From a virus, in the IMG/VR virus record IMGVR_UViG_3300027985_001217, positions 1-39,634 of that record: a DNA stretch of 39,634 nt; one strand, written 5' to 3'. A program made the position numbers and the translations under genes. A model generated the notes under the pieces. It searched no databases and was not told where the DNA came from. It saw nothing but the letters and a program-made list of their open reading frames with translations. This document shows, piece by piece, positions 30,406-39,500 of this stretch. The stretch's first letter is position 1; each line of letters opens with the position of its first letter.

Positions 30406-30612
30406 TTATAAAGAGGCATCATAGGTTTCGTCGACTATTTCCCACATTCTGTCAATTTGAGCTGTGCTTAATGCGTATTTACCGCACATAAACCTATCGT
30501 AGTCATACATAACATCGAGGTCTTTATCAGATAAAAAAGCCCTTCGCAGCTGCATGTATCTGTTGATTTCGAGGTTGTTTAAGAATTTAGTCAATTCTGT
30601 TTGTCTCACCAT
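30406..30612 (-). CDS. Small hypothetical protein
   Basis: A 68-residue helical protein (TELTKFLNNLEINRYMQLRR, then MWEIVDETYDASL at the end). No motif recognised. It lies 32 bp after the 30645 gene and 41 bp before the next, in a leftward run of small genes that shares one promoter at 31173-31204. Confidence 0.6.
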   Translation of the reverse strand: MVRQTELTKFLNNLEINRYMQLRRAFLSDKDLDVMYDYDRFMCGKYALSTAQIDRMWEIVDETYDASL

Positions 30613-30644
30613 TCATTGTTATTCTTCTCTTCTGTGTAAAGGGT

Positions 30645-31157
30645 CTAATCTGCTCCTTGCTCGTCAAATTTCTCGATAGCCCTATATACAGCCCCTTGAG
30701 AGCAGCAATCCTTTAGGAATTTTCTGTAGTGGTGTCCTTTCCTATCAGATAGAGGGCGATTGTCGATCTCTCGCATCACAATAAACAGCTCCACGTATGT
30801 CGTCGGGCCATTATAGTCGACAACCTTTGCGACAAACTTCTGAAACATACCGCGATAGAGAAACTCCCCCAAAGCTGTCTTCCTAAAGCCTAACTCACGT
30901 AATGTAATTTCGTTTTGCATCTCAAAAAGGTTCAGAGAGAGAGAGTTGCATTCAGCATACGAAGACAGTTGTTCTCCAGGCATAGAGGTGTCGATTCTTA
31001 GTGAATTGTAGTCTGAATCTTCGACCAGGCACAAGACTACCAGTCCCGACATTGCGGGTTCGGTCTTTTGGTTCCTTTTCATCTGGGATATTAGATGCTC
31101 CATTTCCTTCATAGAAACGGTGAGTTTTAAATTAGTTTGTTTTTTCATTGTTTGCAT
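30645..31157 (-). CDS. Hypothetical protein heading the leftward operon
   Basis: A protein of 170 residues from ATG 31157 (or 167 from ATG 31148). A longer frame starting at 31175 overlaps the promoter -7 box and cannot be the start. The C-terminal part (GPTTYVELFIVMREIDNRPL, KGHHYRKFLKDCC and GAVYRAIEKFDEQGAD) may be a small helical DNA-binding domain, but no family is recognised. Position as the first gene next to the late region suggests a regulator. Confidence 0.6.
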   Translation of the reverse strand: MQTMKKQTNLKLTVSMKEMEHLISQMKRNQKTEPAMSGLVVLCLVEDSDYNSLRIDTSMPGEQLSSYAECNSLSLNLFEMQNEITLRELGFRKTALGEFLYRGMFQKFVAKVVDYNGPTTYVELFIVMREIDNRPLSDRKGHHYRKFLKDCCSQGAVYRAIEKFDEQGAD

Positions 31158-31172
31158 GTTACAGTGATACGC

Positions 31173-31204
31173 CAAAGATAAACTAATTCTATTGAATAAA
31201 TCAA
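31173..31204 (-). promoter_or_regulatory. Promoter of the leftward cargo operon
   Basis: On the minus strand TTG (31202-31204) and TATCTTTG (31173-31180) are 21 bp apart, a full match to the model. The start would be near 31166, with the first ATG at 31157 or 31148. A GTATCACTGT half-site (31161-31170) overlaps the start point. Confidence 0.7.
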
Positions 31205-31257
31205 GTATTTCAAAAACTTCTTACAGCTTTTGCACTTCTTTTTCTCGAAAAATCAAC

Positions 31258-31272
31258 ATATCAGTGTGATAT
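31258..31272. promoter_or_regulatory. Operator-like palindrome before the scaffold gene
   Basis: ATATCA and TGATAT flank GTG in the gap between the leftward cargo promoter and the rightward scaffold gene. Half-sites match those of the immunity-region operators, with a 3-bp rather than 1-bp centre. It may let a phage regulator control either direction. No good rightward promoter was found in 31176-31320. Confidence 0.45.
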
Positions 31273-31320
31273 ATTCTATTTTTTCGCTTTGAAAGAATGT
31301 AAAACCAATTTTTTGAACGC

Positions 31321-32001
31321 ATGAAGGAAAAAATTCTCGCACTACTGCTGGCCAAATTTGCAGGCGTGCGAAAAGATGGACTGGCACGATTGGCAGAAGC
31401 TCTATCGTTACAGGCCGATACCGAAGAAGAAGCGGGCGCTCTGGTTGAGAAGCTCACTGCTGATAAAGTAGGCGAGTTCACAACGAACTACCGCAAAGAT
31501 GTGGACAAGGAAGTGTCCGACTCTAACAAGACTTTTGAAACGAATCTCAAAAAGAAGTTTGACTTCACAGAGAAGAAGGCCGAATCCGGCAAAACTGATC
31601 CTCCAGGAGGTGACGACACTCCGGCTTGGGCAAAATCTCTGATTGAGACCAATCAAAAGTTGACTGACCGATTGGCGAACCTTGAAGCAGGCCGCACAAC
31701 CGAGTCAAGGCTTCAAACCCTTGAAGGCAAACTCACCAACATGCCTGAAAACTTCAAATCCAAAGTGATTAAAGATTTCAAACGCATGTCATTTGATGAC
31801 GATACGGCCTTCAACGAATACTTGACTGAGACTGAATCGGACATTGCTGCATTCAATCAGGAATTGGCTGACAAGGGCCTGTCCCAGCAAAGCAAACCAC
31901 TTTTTGGCAAACAAACCCAGGAAGGTGTTTCCAAAGGGGTGCAGGACTTCATTGACAGCAAAACGAAGCCAGAGAGTTCTCTTGGCGGGAAGGAAGTTTA
32001 A
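31321..32001 (+). CDS. Probable scaffolding protein
   Basis: A 226-residue acidic, lysine-rich protein. Residues 38-75 and 110-140 are predicted coiled coil (TEEEAGALVEKL, then TNQKLTDRLANLEAG). A proline-glycine segment is near 92-102. This matches the size, composition and place (just before decoration and capsid genes) of phage scaffolding proteins, which guide prohead assembly and are then removed. Direct family identity is not certain. Confidence 0.65.
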   Translation: MKEKILALLLAKFAGVRKDGLARLAEALSLQADTEEEAGALVEKLTADKVGEFTTNYRKDVDKEVSDSNKTFETNLKKKFDFTEKKAESGKTDPPGGDDTPAWAKSLIETNQKLTDRLANLEAGRTTESRLQTLEGKLTNMPENFKSKVIKDFKRMSFDDDTAFNEYLTETESDIAAFNQELADKGLSQQSKPLFGKQTQEGVSKGVQDFIDSKTKPESSLGGKEV

Positions 32002-32020
32002 ATCTTAAAATCTTAAACAC

Positions 32021-32602
32021 ATGGGACTAAAAATTGATCGCTCAAGCGACACAAGGGTCAACAAATCGATCCTTCACCGTGTGGCTGATATTCCCGGGGG
32101 CGTTACGATTAAAACCGCTTCTCTCGGAGGTTCTGCGCTGTACGAAGGTACTCCAGTAGGACCGTTGGGAGACGGTTCCGGCATGTATGGTGTTGCCAAG
32201 ACTGCCAAACTCGTAACCCAAGCTGCGAACGATGCAACAACTTATGAAGTTGCCAAAGGGCACCACTTCAAAGTTGGTGATTATTTCGCAACCGGTTCAA
32301 CCAACGGTAAGCAGATTACTGCTATCGACAAAACCACTAACTCCGATAAGGATGTTATCACTCTCTCTGCAACCCTTGGGGTTGTTGTTGCAATCGGCGC
32401 CGTGATGTTTCAATCAACTGGGGGTAACACGACTCTTGCCGTGACTCCGAACGCGGTTGTTGGATCTAACCTTGACGTGGAAGACGCCGACAACCTATTT
32501 GTTGATGCCTGGTTGATCGCTGTGGTGAAAGACACTGTTGCGCCCGCTGCGACAACTGCTATTAAATCAGCTTTGAAAGGTATCCATTATTTAACCGTTT
32601 AA
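32021..32602 (+). CDS. Probable head decoration or fiber protein
   Basis: A 193-residue protein, rich in Gly, Ala, Thr and Val, with beta-strand patterns (HFKVGDYFATGSTNGKQITA, then KDVITLSATLGVV). The gene lies between scaffold and major capsid genes, where many tailed phages encode a capsid-stabilising or head-fiber protein. The call rests on position, size and composition. Confidence 0.55.
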   Translation: MGLKIDRSSDTRVNKSILHRVADIPGGVTIKTASLGGSALYEGTPVGPLGDGSGMYGVAKTAKLVTQAANDATTYEVAKGHHFKVGDYFATGSTNGKQITAIDKTTNSDKDVITLSATLGVVVAIGAVMFQSTGGNTTLAVTPNAVVGSNLDVEDADNLFVDAWLIAVVKDTVAPAATTAIKSALKGIHYLTV

Positions 32603-32614
32603 TCCTTTTGAATT

Positions 32615-33715
32615 ATGCAAAAATCATTGATGGTTGGGTTGAATGAAAAGGACATGCAGGCGGTTATTAATACCTATGACCTGAAGCCTTTCTACTACCC
32701 GACATTGTTTCCTTTGAAGGAAAACAACACATTATCCTGGAAGACCCTTGAGGCCGTTGCAGGAATGAAAATTGCCGCCGACTTAGTAAGCCGCGGGGCA
32801 ACAATCCCGAAAAAGACCAGACAGGCTATCTCCAAGATTCAAGGAGATATCCCGAAACTGGCTATCTCTCGCGAAATGCTTGAAGACGAATTGACCGACT
32901 ACGATATTTATATCGCAATGGCCGGAAACAATTCGGATCTGAAATCCCTGGTGGAATTCTGGGCGAATGATACCCAGTATTGCTGGACGGGTATCGCTGC
33001 ACGTATCGAGTGGATTGCGTTGCAGCAAATCTCTCTGGGGCAAGTGAAATTCAGCAACTCGAACAACGCTGCTGTTGTGACTGAGTATGACGTGAACTAC
33101 CAACTGGCCGCTGGTCAGAAAAAAGGTGTAGACACTTCATGGTCTGCCGGTACTTCGGGTAAACCACTGACAAAAGACTTCCCCGCAGCCTTGGCAGCCG
33201 GGAAGACGTTGTTTGGCGCTACCTATAGGTATGCCTTCATGAACAGTAACACCTTGGCCAAATTCGTTGCTCAGGAAGAAGTGATCAAGGCCTGTGCAAG
33301 CTACCTGACCAACGCTGTCGGTATCGCCCAGGAGCCGGATCTGGATGCGGTGAACACCATGTTGAAACGCAAAGTCAAATTCAAAGGACTTCAGATCATT
33401 GAGATCGATCAGGACATCACCATCGAAAAAGCTGACGGCACCCAAGTTACCGGCAACCCATTCGAGGACGATGTTGTGCTGTTCTCTGAAAGCAAGGTGC
33501 TTGGAAACTCCTTCTGGAAAAAACCAATTGACCTGAAATTGGAAGGATCTTCTGCAATGAAGGCCATGAATGGCCCGACTTTGATTAAGAAGTATTCGGA
33601 AGAATCTCCGGTCAAAGAGGTCACTGAAGGTATTGCAAACATCTTCCCTGCGTGGAACTTGGCTGGACGTTCAGTACTGATGCAAACCAGTGCCACATCC
33701 TGGACTAAGAACTAA
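32615..33715 (+). CDS. Major capsid protein (HK97-fold expected)
   Basis: A 366-residue protein. Size, position after the scaffold and decoration genes and before connector genes, and the helical N-terminus followed by a beta-rich body (KLAISREMLEDELTDYDIYI, then KPIDLKLEGSSAMKAM) agree with a major capsid protein of the Bacteroidota siphophage type. The N-terminal region shows LFPLKENNTLSWKTLE, resembling the major capsid protein E group. No protease gene is visible nearby, so cleavage is not implied. Confidence 0.85.
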   Translation: MQKSLMVGLNEKDMQAVINTYDLKPFYYPTLFPLKENNTLSWKTLEAVAGMKIAADLVSRGATIPKKTRQAISKIQGDIPKLAISREMLEDELTDYDIYIAMAGNNSDLKSLVEFWANDTQYCWTGIAARIEWIALQQISLGQVKFSNSNNAAVVTEYDVNYQLAAGQKKGVDTSWSAGTSGKPLTKDFPAALAAGKTLFGATYRYAFMNSNTLAKFVAQEEVIKACASYLTNAVGIAQEPDLDAVNTMLKRKVKFKGLQIIEIDQDITIEKADGTQVTGNPFEDDVVLFSESKVLGNSFWKKPIDLKLEGSSAMKAMNGPTLIKKYSEESPVKEVTEGIANIFPAWNLAGRSVLMQTSATSWTKN

Positions 33716-33758
33716 TTAACGGGCGGGCGTTAACTCGTCCGCCTTAATACTTTCAGCA

Positions 33759-34070
33759 ATGGCAATAGCAACGAACAAAGACTACCTGGTAGCGGCCCTA
33801 TCCAAATTCAACGTATCTGAGGCAGATATCGATTTGATGCTGATTGATTCCGATCTTGATCCGGACGAGGCACCAGATCCACGAGCGTGCAAATTGGCAA
33901 TCTATAATTCCATGTCTGCCATCCTGCCTCTGGCCAACGTGTCAGAAAGCGGATACTCAGTGAGCTGGAATATGGATGGGTTGAAGCTCTGGTACCAATC
34001 TCTCTGTTCGGAGCTTGGCAAACCGAATGTGATCAAGCCTAAAATCCGTAATCGTTCGAACCTATGGTGA
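33759..34070 (+). CDS. Head-tail connector protein (DUF6706-like)
   Basis: A 103-residue helical protein directly after the capsid gene. Its layout (DYLVAALSKFNVSEADIDLML, then LAIYNSMSAILPLANVSESG) matches small adaptor proteins that join the portal to the neck. It overlaps the next gene by 7 bp. The family name is from memory and the role from position. Confidence 0.65.
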   Translation: MAIATNKDYLVAALSKFNVSEADIDLMLIDSDLDPDEAPDPRACKLAIYNSMSAILPLANVSESGYSVSWNMDGLKLWYQSLCSELGKPNVIKPKIRNRSNLW

Positions 34071-34399
34071 AGCAATACCCGCATTTTCTTTACAAGCTCA
34101 CAGCCGGGAGCTATGCTGCCCAAAATGAGGAAGGGAATTGGGTGTCCGCAGATCCTACCTGGGAGTTTCATTCTGCTTGCAGAGAAGAGACAAACGGGAA
34201 AGGCAGCTTAGTTCAAGGGCCTGATGGAAAATCAATCGTGTTCTCTTCTTTGGTTTTGCTTCCGAAAGGAGCGGCAAAGTTGACCGAGGGGACAACGGTC
34301 CGGGTCGTGAACTCGGAAGATCCTGCAAGCGAATTGCGGATTGAGCGACCGGTTCTGAAGTGTGATATTTCACAAATGCACGGACGACTATGGCTTTAA
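34064..34399 (+). CDS. Probable head-closure (stopper) protein
   Basis: A 111-residue beta-rich protein (PHFLYKLTAGSYAAQNEEGN, then VFSSLVLLPKGAAKLTEGTT). It occurs between the adaptor and the gp10-like protein, the usual slot of the head-closure or stopper protein of siphophages (SPP1 gp16 or HK97-type). It overlaps both neighbours (7 and 10 bp). Confidence 0.55.
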   Translation: MVKQYPHFLYKLTAGSYAAQNEEGNWVSADPTWEFHSACREETNGKGSLVQGPDGKSIVFSSLVLLPKGAAKLTEGTTVRVVNSEDPASELRIERPVLKCDISQMHGRLWL

Positions 34400-34845
34400 A
34401 GGCAAAATTCAAACCGGACATGGTTCGGCAGCGGCTGGAGAACGTTCTTCGAGTTATTGAGAAACGGCAAATAGAAAGGCTGCAATACTTGGGAGAGCTG
34501 TGCGTGAAACAGGCGAGAGAGAACGGGAGCTACACGGATCAGACGGGAAACCTGAGGTCGTCTATCGGGTACGCGATATTCCAGGACGGAAAAGCGGTAG
34601 TCGAGAATTATCAACGGGTGCTGTCCGGAGCTAACGGAATGCAAGAAGGCAGGAAACTGGCCAATGAAGTAGCAAGCGGCTATAAAGAGGGCATTCTCCT
34701 GGTCGTCACCGCCGGAATGAACTACGCCTTGAAAGTCGAATCGAAAGGACGTGACGTGCTCACATCCGCTGAACTACTGGCAGAAAAGGAATTGCCAAAA
34801 ATGCTGGAGCAATTAGTTGACAATATTAATAAAGCTTTCCAATGA
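34390..34845 (+). CDS. HK97 gp10-like neck/tail completion protein
   Basis: A 151-residue protein. Helical start (QRLENVLRVIEKRQIERLQY), the YTDQTGNLRSSIGYAIFQDG box at about 53-72 and MNYALKVESKGRDVLTSAE near 117-135 are typical of the HK97 gp10 family, which joins head and tail. Its stop overlaps the next start by 4 bp (ATGA). Confidence 0.8.
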   Translation: MALKAKFKPDMVRQRLENVLRVIEKRQIERLQYLGELCVKQARENGSYTDQTGNLRSSIGYAIFQDGKAVVENYQRVLSGANGMQEGRKLANEVASGYKEGILLVVTAGMNYALKVESKGRDVLTSAELLAEKELPKMLEQLVDNINKAFQ

Positions 34846-35249
34846 AGCTGACTTACGACATAGACTCTATTCTCTACGGTGTATTGAAAGGATCAGCTCC
34901 TTTAGTTGCCGCTATCTCTGGCGGTATCTATTCAGGGGACCGTCCGGACAGTTCCGAAAAAGAGGATATCACGGTAAATACGATTGTGCTGACGCAGGAT
35001 TACAAACCGCAACGCGGAACATCGAACGTCAACATTCACGTGCCGGATTTGAGCCTGAATATCGGGGGGATGCCGCAACGGAAAGCCGATACGGTGAGAT
35101 TGAAAACAGTCGCCAACTTGGTGCTCGACACACTCAGGGCGGCAAAAGTTGACGGGCTTGGATTTGTCATTGAAAACCAAACAACCGTGCGGGAGGAAGC
35201 GACAAACCAGCATTACGTCAATATTCGGATTAGTTGGAGTATTCACTAA
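34842..35249 (+). CDS. Tail terminator/completion protein (DUF3168-like)
   Basis: A 135-residue protein. It begins with the DIDSILYGVLKGSAPLVAAI helix followed by GGIYSGDRP, and has NQHYVNIRISWSIH at the end. It has the size, order and pattern of tail terminator proteins that cap the tail tube next to gp10-like proteins. Identity within the family is inferred. Confidence 0.7.
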   Translation: MKLTYDIDSILYGVLKGSAPLVAAISGGIYSGDRPDSSEKEDITVNTIVLTQDYKPQRGTSNVNIHVPDLSLNIGGMPQRKADTVRLKTVANLVLDTLRAAKVDGLGFVIENQTTVREEATNQHYVNIRISWSIH

Positions 35250-35264
35250 AAACAACAATGTATT

Positions 35265-35765
35265 ATGAGTTCTGTAGTAACCTTGGGATTAGCTCAAATC
35301 ATGGTTGGTACCGCCGCACCTGGCGGAACAATGCCAGATTCGGGCTCCCTGACCAAAATAGGTAAAACCTATCAAGACACCTGTAAGTTGGCGCAGGAGA
35401 AAGCCGATGTCACGGAACATTACGAGGAGGGCAAGGCCGCCCCGCTCGTCCGTAACAAGAAAAAGAAAATGCCGGTACTGACATTCTCAATCATGGACCC
35501 CGATGCACAGCTCCTTGCTGACTACATCGGAGGAACAGTAGATGGTACATCCGGGGCATGGGGTTTCAATGGGGATGAAGCCGTTGCCAACAAGGCCGTT
35601 CAGGTACAATCTGAGCAAGGTCTCTGGGTTGACATTCCTAACGCGGACATTGAGGCTGTGATCAACGCGGACATGTCTGAGAAGGGGTTGTTCATGGTCG
35701 ACTTTACGGTGACCCCACTGGCCGTATCTGCCGGAAAAGCAATCTCTGCCTACGAACCGGCATAA
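35265..35765 (+). CDS. Major tail tube protein
   Basis: A 166-residue protein. Beta-rich with a KKKKMPVLTFSIMDPDAQLL segment near residues 65-84 and a C-terminal LFMVDFTVTPLAVS strand pair. Position after the terminator protein and before the tail chaperone is the usual place of the siphophage tail tube. A strong hairpin terminator follows 17 bp after the stop, consistent with high, separate expression. Confidence 0.75.
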   Translation: MSSVVTLGLAQIMVGTAAPGGTMPDSGSLTKIGKTYQDTCKLAQEKADVTEHYEEGKAAPLVRNKKKKMPVLTFSIMDPDAQLLADYIGGTVDGTSGAWGFNGDEAVANKAVQVQSEQGLWVDIPNADIEAVINADMSEKGLFMVDFTVTPLAVSAGKAISAYEPA

Positions 35766-35782
35766 TTTGAAATTCATCATTG

Positions 35783-35811
35783 AAAAGAGCCTTTTGCGGA
35801 AGGCTCTTTTT
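35783..35811 (+). terminator. Intrinsic terminator after the tail tube gene
   Basis: AAAAGAGCCTT (35783-35793) pairs perfectly with AAGGCTCTTTT (35800-35810), with loop TTGCGG and a T run. It probably lowers expression of the tail chaperone and tape measure genes relative to the tube protein. Confidence 0.85.
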
Positions 35812-35830
35812 CTAACAAAAGAATACCCCG

Positions 35831-36370
35831 ATGCCTGAATTCAATAAAAACCAAGCCGAACGGAAAGAAATTGACCTGTTGATACAAAAAGGTCTCCGGT
35901 TCAAGCTCGAACGCACCCTGCATGTCTGGACCCTGTATGGGCGCAAACCGGTCAACGAAGAACTGGAATTCACCATTCACGAGCCCACTCTTGCCGTGCT
36001 TGACCGCTTATCGGCTGAACAAATCGGATTCGATCTATCGGAAACCGATTTGAACGGACCTGAAGGAATAAGTGAAGCCCGGCGTTTGACACACGCGCAC
36101 ACAAAGCGATTGGCAAGAATAGTGGCAATCGCCACCTTGGGGGAAGGGCTTTTCAAAGCGGAAAGGATAGGCGGGCGGACCATGTACCGCGAAGATGCAT
36201 CGAAATTAAAGGAGTTGACAGCTCTGTTTATCACGCACATTAAACCCTCGAAGCTCTTAAAGCTTGTGCAGATGATAAACGCGATGTCGAACATGGGGGA
36301 TTTTTGCAACTCTATTCGATTGATGTCGATCAGGACAACAATGCCGGATCGAATAGAGCAGCAGGGATGA
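35831..36370 (+). CDS. Tail assembly chaperone (G-like)
   Basis: A 179-residue helical protein between the tail tube and tape measure genes, the position of the siphophage tail assembly chaperone (lambda G-like). Segments such as PTLAVLDRLSAEQIGF and the helical HTKRLARIVAIATLGEG and KPSKLLKLVQMINAMSNMG fit. A slippery-looking run GGGGGATTTTTG (36295-36306) lies near its end, and a -1 frame continues to 36570. That would give a G-T fusion of about 246 residues, the usual mode in long-tailed phages. Confidence 0.7.
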   Translation: MPEFNKNQAERKEIDLLIQKGLRFKLERTLHVWTLYGRKPVNEELEFTIHEPTLAVLDRLSAEQIGFDLSETDLNGPEGISEARRLTHAHTKRLARIVAIATLGEGLFKAERIGGRTMYREDASKLKELTALFITHIKPSKLLKLVQMINAMSNMGDFCNSIRLMSIRTTMPDRIEQQG

Positions 36371-36570
36371 ACAGTATCTACGGCCGAAGGGGGTTCATTT
36401 GCTCTCACTTTGGCTGGACCTGGGACTATCTGCACCACGGCATTGGGTGGCCAACCGTTCATCGGATGTTGGCGGACGGGCCAAAATATAACTCGGGAAG
36501 CAAGGACAGTACCAAGCTGACAAAGAACAATGTAAAAGGAATCGCCTCACGGATAAACAGCATGATATGA
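36298..36570 (+). CDS. Tail chaperone C-terminal extension (T-like), -1 frame
   Basis: The -1 frame, open from the GGGGGATTTTTG run, encodes about 90 residues with RRGFICSHFGWTWDYLHHG and RMLADGPKYNSGS, similar in type to lambda GT extensions. An in-frame ATG at 36367 overlaps the first gene's stop (ATGA), so independent translation by coupling is also possible. Its stop overlaps the tape measure start. The choice between frameshift and coupling cannot be made here. Confidence 0.65.
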   Translation, partial: GFLQLYSIDVDQDNNAGSNRAAGMNSIYGRRGFICSHFGWTWDYLHHGIGWPTVHRMLADGPKYNSGSKDSTKLTKNNVKGIASRINSMI

Positions 36571-39500
36571 ACGAAAACAACGGAGCCCTCGAATTTGAAT
36601 CCCTGCTGAAAAATGATCGGTTTTTGGCTGCGGTCTCGCAAAACGAACGAGCCGTCAGAGGTATGTCGGATCATGTGGTGAAGGAAGGAAAGCGGATGGA
36701 TTCCATGTACAAAGGAATGGGCGACATGGTGACCGGACTCATCGGACCAGTGAGTGCTCTGGCAGCAGCCTACAAGCTCAAACAGCTGGCCACGGAAGCT
36801 TACGAGTTTGAGCGTGAATTCGGCATGGCTATGCGCGAAGTCCAGACCATTTCGAAGGCCGTGGAGGACGATTTTGACGGGATATCGGAGAAGCTCGTGC
36901 AAATGGCAGCCAACGGGCCCGACAGCGCAATTAAACTGGCAAAAGCCTTTTATCAAATCGTTTCGGCCGGGTACGATGGCGCGGAAGGGTTAAAGCTGCT
37001 TGATATCTCCTCAAAAGCTGCCACTGCCGGGATCACAGACACCACCACTGCGGCTGATGGGTTGACAACCGTTCTCAACGCCTGGGGGCTTTCGGTTGGG
37101 GATACGGAGAAAGTAGCGGATGTCATGTTCAAGACCGTCGAACGTGGAAAAACGACATTTGGGGAGCTGGCTTCAACAATTGCCCAGGTTGCACCGCTCG
37201 CAGCCTCGAACAATATTGCCTTCGAAGAGATCTTTGCCGCCATACAAACCATCACAAAACAAGGTACTCCCACGGCCCAAGCCATGACCCAGATCCGCTC
37301 CTCTATCATCAACCTGAATAAAGTGCTCGGGGACGGATGGTCGGATACGATGACTTACCAGGAGGGGCTTAACAAGGTTGCTGAGATGGCCGGGGGCAGT
37401 CAGAATAAACTAAAGGGATTAATCCCGGATGTGGAAGGGGTGAATGCGGTGCTGGCATTAACTGGGGAAAAAGCAAAAGGGGCGGCCGAGGATTTGAACG
37501 AAACAGCAACAGCTGCGGGGGCGATGGAAAAGGCTTACGGCACGATGATGCAGGAAGCCGACAACAAATGGTCTGTCGTTCACAACAAGTGGACACGTGA
37601 ACTTCGGGAGCTTGGAAAAGCCTTGAAAGAAGAATCCGGATCCGTAGCAGGTTTCTTTGATGCTATACTTTCCCAGGGGGAAGATATCGATACGGACATG
37701 TCGATTTACGGGATTGCAGACAAGATCAAGGCGCTTCGGATCATGGGGGGTTCTTTTCTCGGATCGTGGATTATGGGGGGTTTAACCCCTGAAAGTTCAG
37801 TCAGAGAACAATACGCAGAATTCGTGAAACAGATAAGAGATTATGCGTCTCAAGGTCTCGCGGATCAGCAGTTAAAGCTGGACGACATCCTGAAAATAGA
37901 AGATAAAGACACCAGATTAGAATCCCTCACGGAGTTTCTCAAAAATATGAAGGATGCTGAATCTGATTTGGGGGAGACACAATTCCGAAACGACGAGCAG
38001 CAAAGGGCGGCGCTTACACTAAGGGCCGAACTCTGGGGAGAGGTATCGGAAAAAGCGCAAGCGGCCATTACCGCTATCAAAGAAGGCGGCTCAGAAACAG
38101 CCATCAGAAATCTGAAAAAGATAAAGGAGGAGATTGACGCGGCGAAGGAAAAACAGGATTCGGCGACCTCAAACGCGGAGTATAATTCTATACAGAAGAC
38201 AATAGACAAACTTGAGGAAGAGGCAGCAACCATCACCGGTGCTGGTTCTGAAATGGAGAAGATGCAGACCAAATTGCAGAAACTCAATAGTGAAATACAG
38301 GAAGAATTGCAGAAACTCAACAGTGAAATACAGTCTATTTCAGAAGAAGACAGGAAGATTATTGATGAACGGATCAAGGAATTGGAAAAGGAGAAGAAGC
38401 TTATTGCTGAACGGATCGTCTTTTTGGAAAAAGAGAAGAAGCTTAGAGAGGAGATTGCCAGTCAGGCTCTCAAGGTTGTTGAGAATAAAACAATCAAGCC
38501 CAAACAGGTATCTGCGGATTCAATTAAAGGAAAAATTACTGGGTCAGATGGGAAGACTCTCTTTATCGGCAAAGGAGAGTATAAGAACATCCAGAAAGTT
38601 GAGCTTGAGTTCAAGAAGCTCAATAAACGCATTAAAGAAACGAAGGACCTGAACGACGACCAGATGAATAATCTGCTTGACACCTCCAATCAAGTGCTTG
38701 GTGTTATTAACCAGATTACGCAGAAATATGCCGAACAACTTGGGCTAAACGAAGAACAGGCGAAAGTGTTGGAGTCTGGCTTGCAAGCTATGTCTGGAAT
38801 TGCCGATATCGCTTCCGGGAATGTTATAGGCGGAGCTGCAAAGCTTCTCGATTCTGCTATGAGCATGTTTCTGAAAACACCAGAAACTCTTGCAGATAAA
38901 TTCGGACCTGTTCTTGAACAGACGCAAAAGATAATAAGCTCTATCAATATTGCAAGCGAAGCTCTATCAAAACTTCATATAGATAGCTCGTCGCTTCAGA
39001 TTTTTAAGATTGAACGGAAATTGACAGATTTAGCTCAAACTGCAAAACATTTAAACGATGAATTCCCAGAAAATTATAGTTATGGCCCCCGTCGGTCAGT
39101 TTACGGGAATATTATCGAGGAGAAAGCAAATTTAGAAGAAGAAATTGCTGAATTGTCGAGAATGCTAATTAGTACTGGATTGTCAGATGACGACCGAGTA
39201 GCTATTGAAGCAGTTGTTGAGAGTTATAATTCCCTTGTTACTGAACTGAATTCAGTAATAGAAGATATAATTGGTGTTTCGATCGATGGTCTTGGTGATT
39301 CGTTAGCTGATGCATTTTTTCAGGCGGAAGATGCAGCTCAAGCATTCGGAGATACTGTTACAGATATAATCGAAAACGTTATCAAGAAGCAATTAACTGC
39401 CACCTACCTAACAGCACCAATCGAAAATGCAGTCAAAAAGTTGATTGTTGATATTAACGACGGAGAGATCATCGGTGGTCGAGGGGCTAATGCCCAAGAG

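Noticed and set aside
31176-31320. Strong rightward promoter for the second late block
   Set aside because: Only near matches such as TATTTTTT at 31277-31284 were seen, with no -33 box at the right distance; not supported.
36459-36956. 165-residue antisense ORF at the tape measure start
   Set aside because: It lies over the tail chaperone and tape measure genes and has no support of its own.
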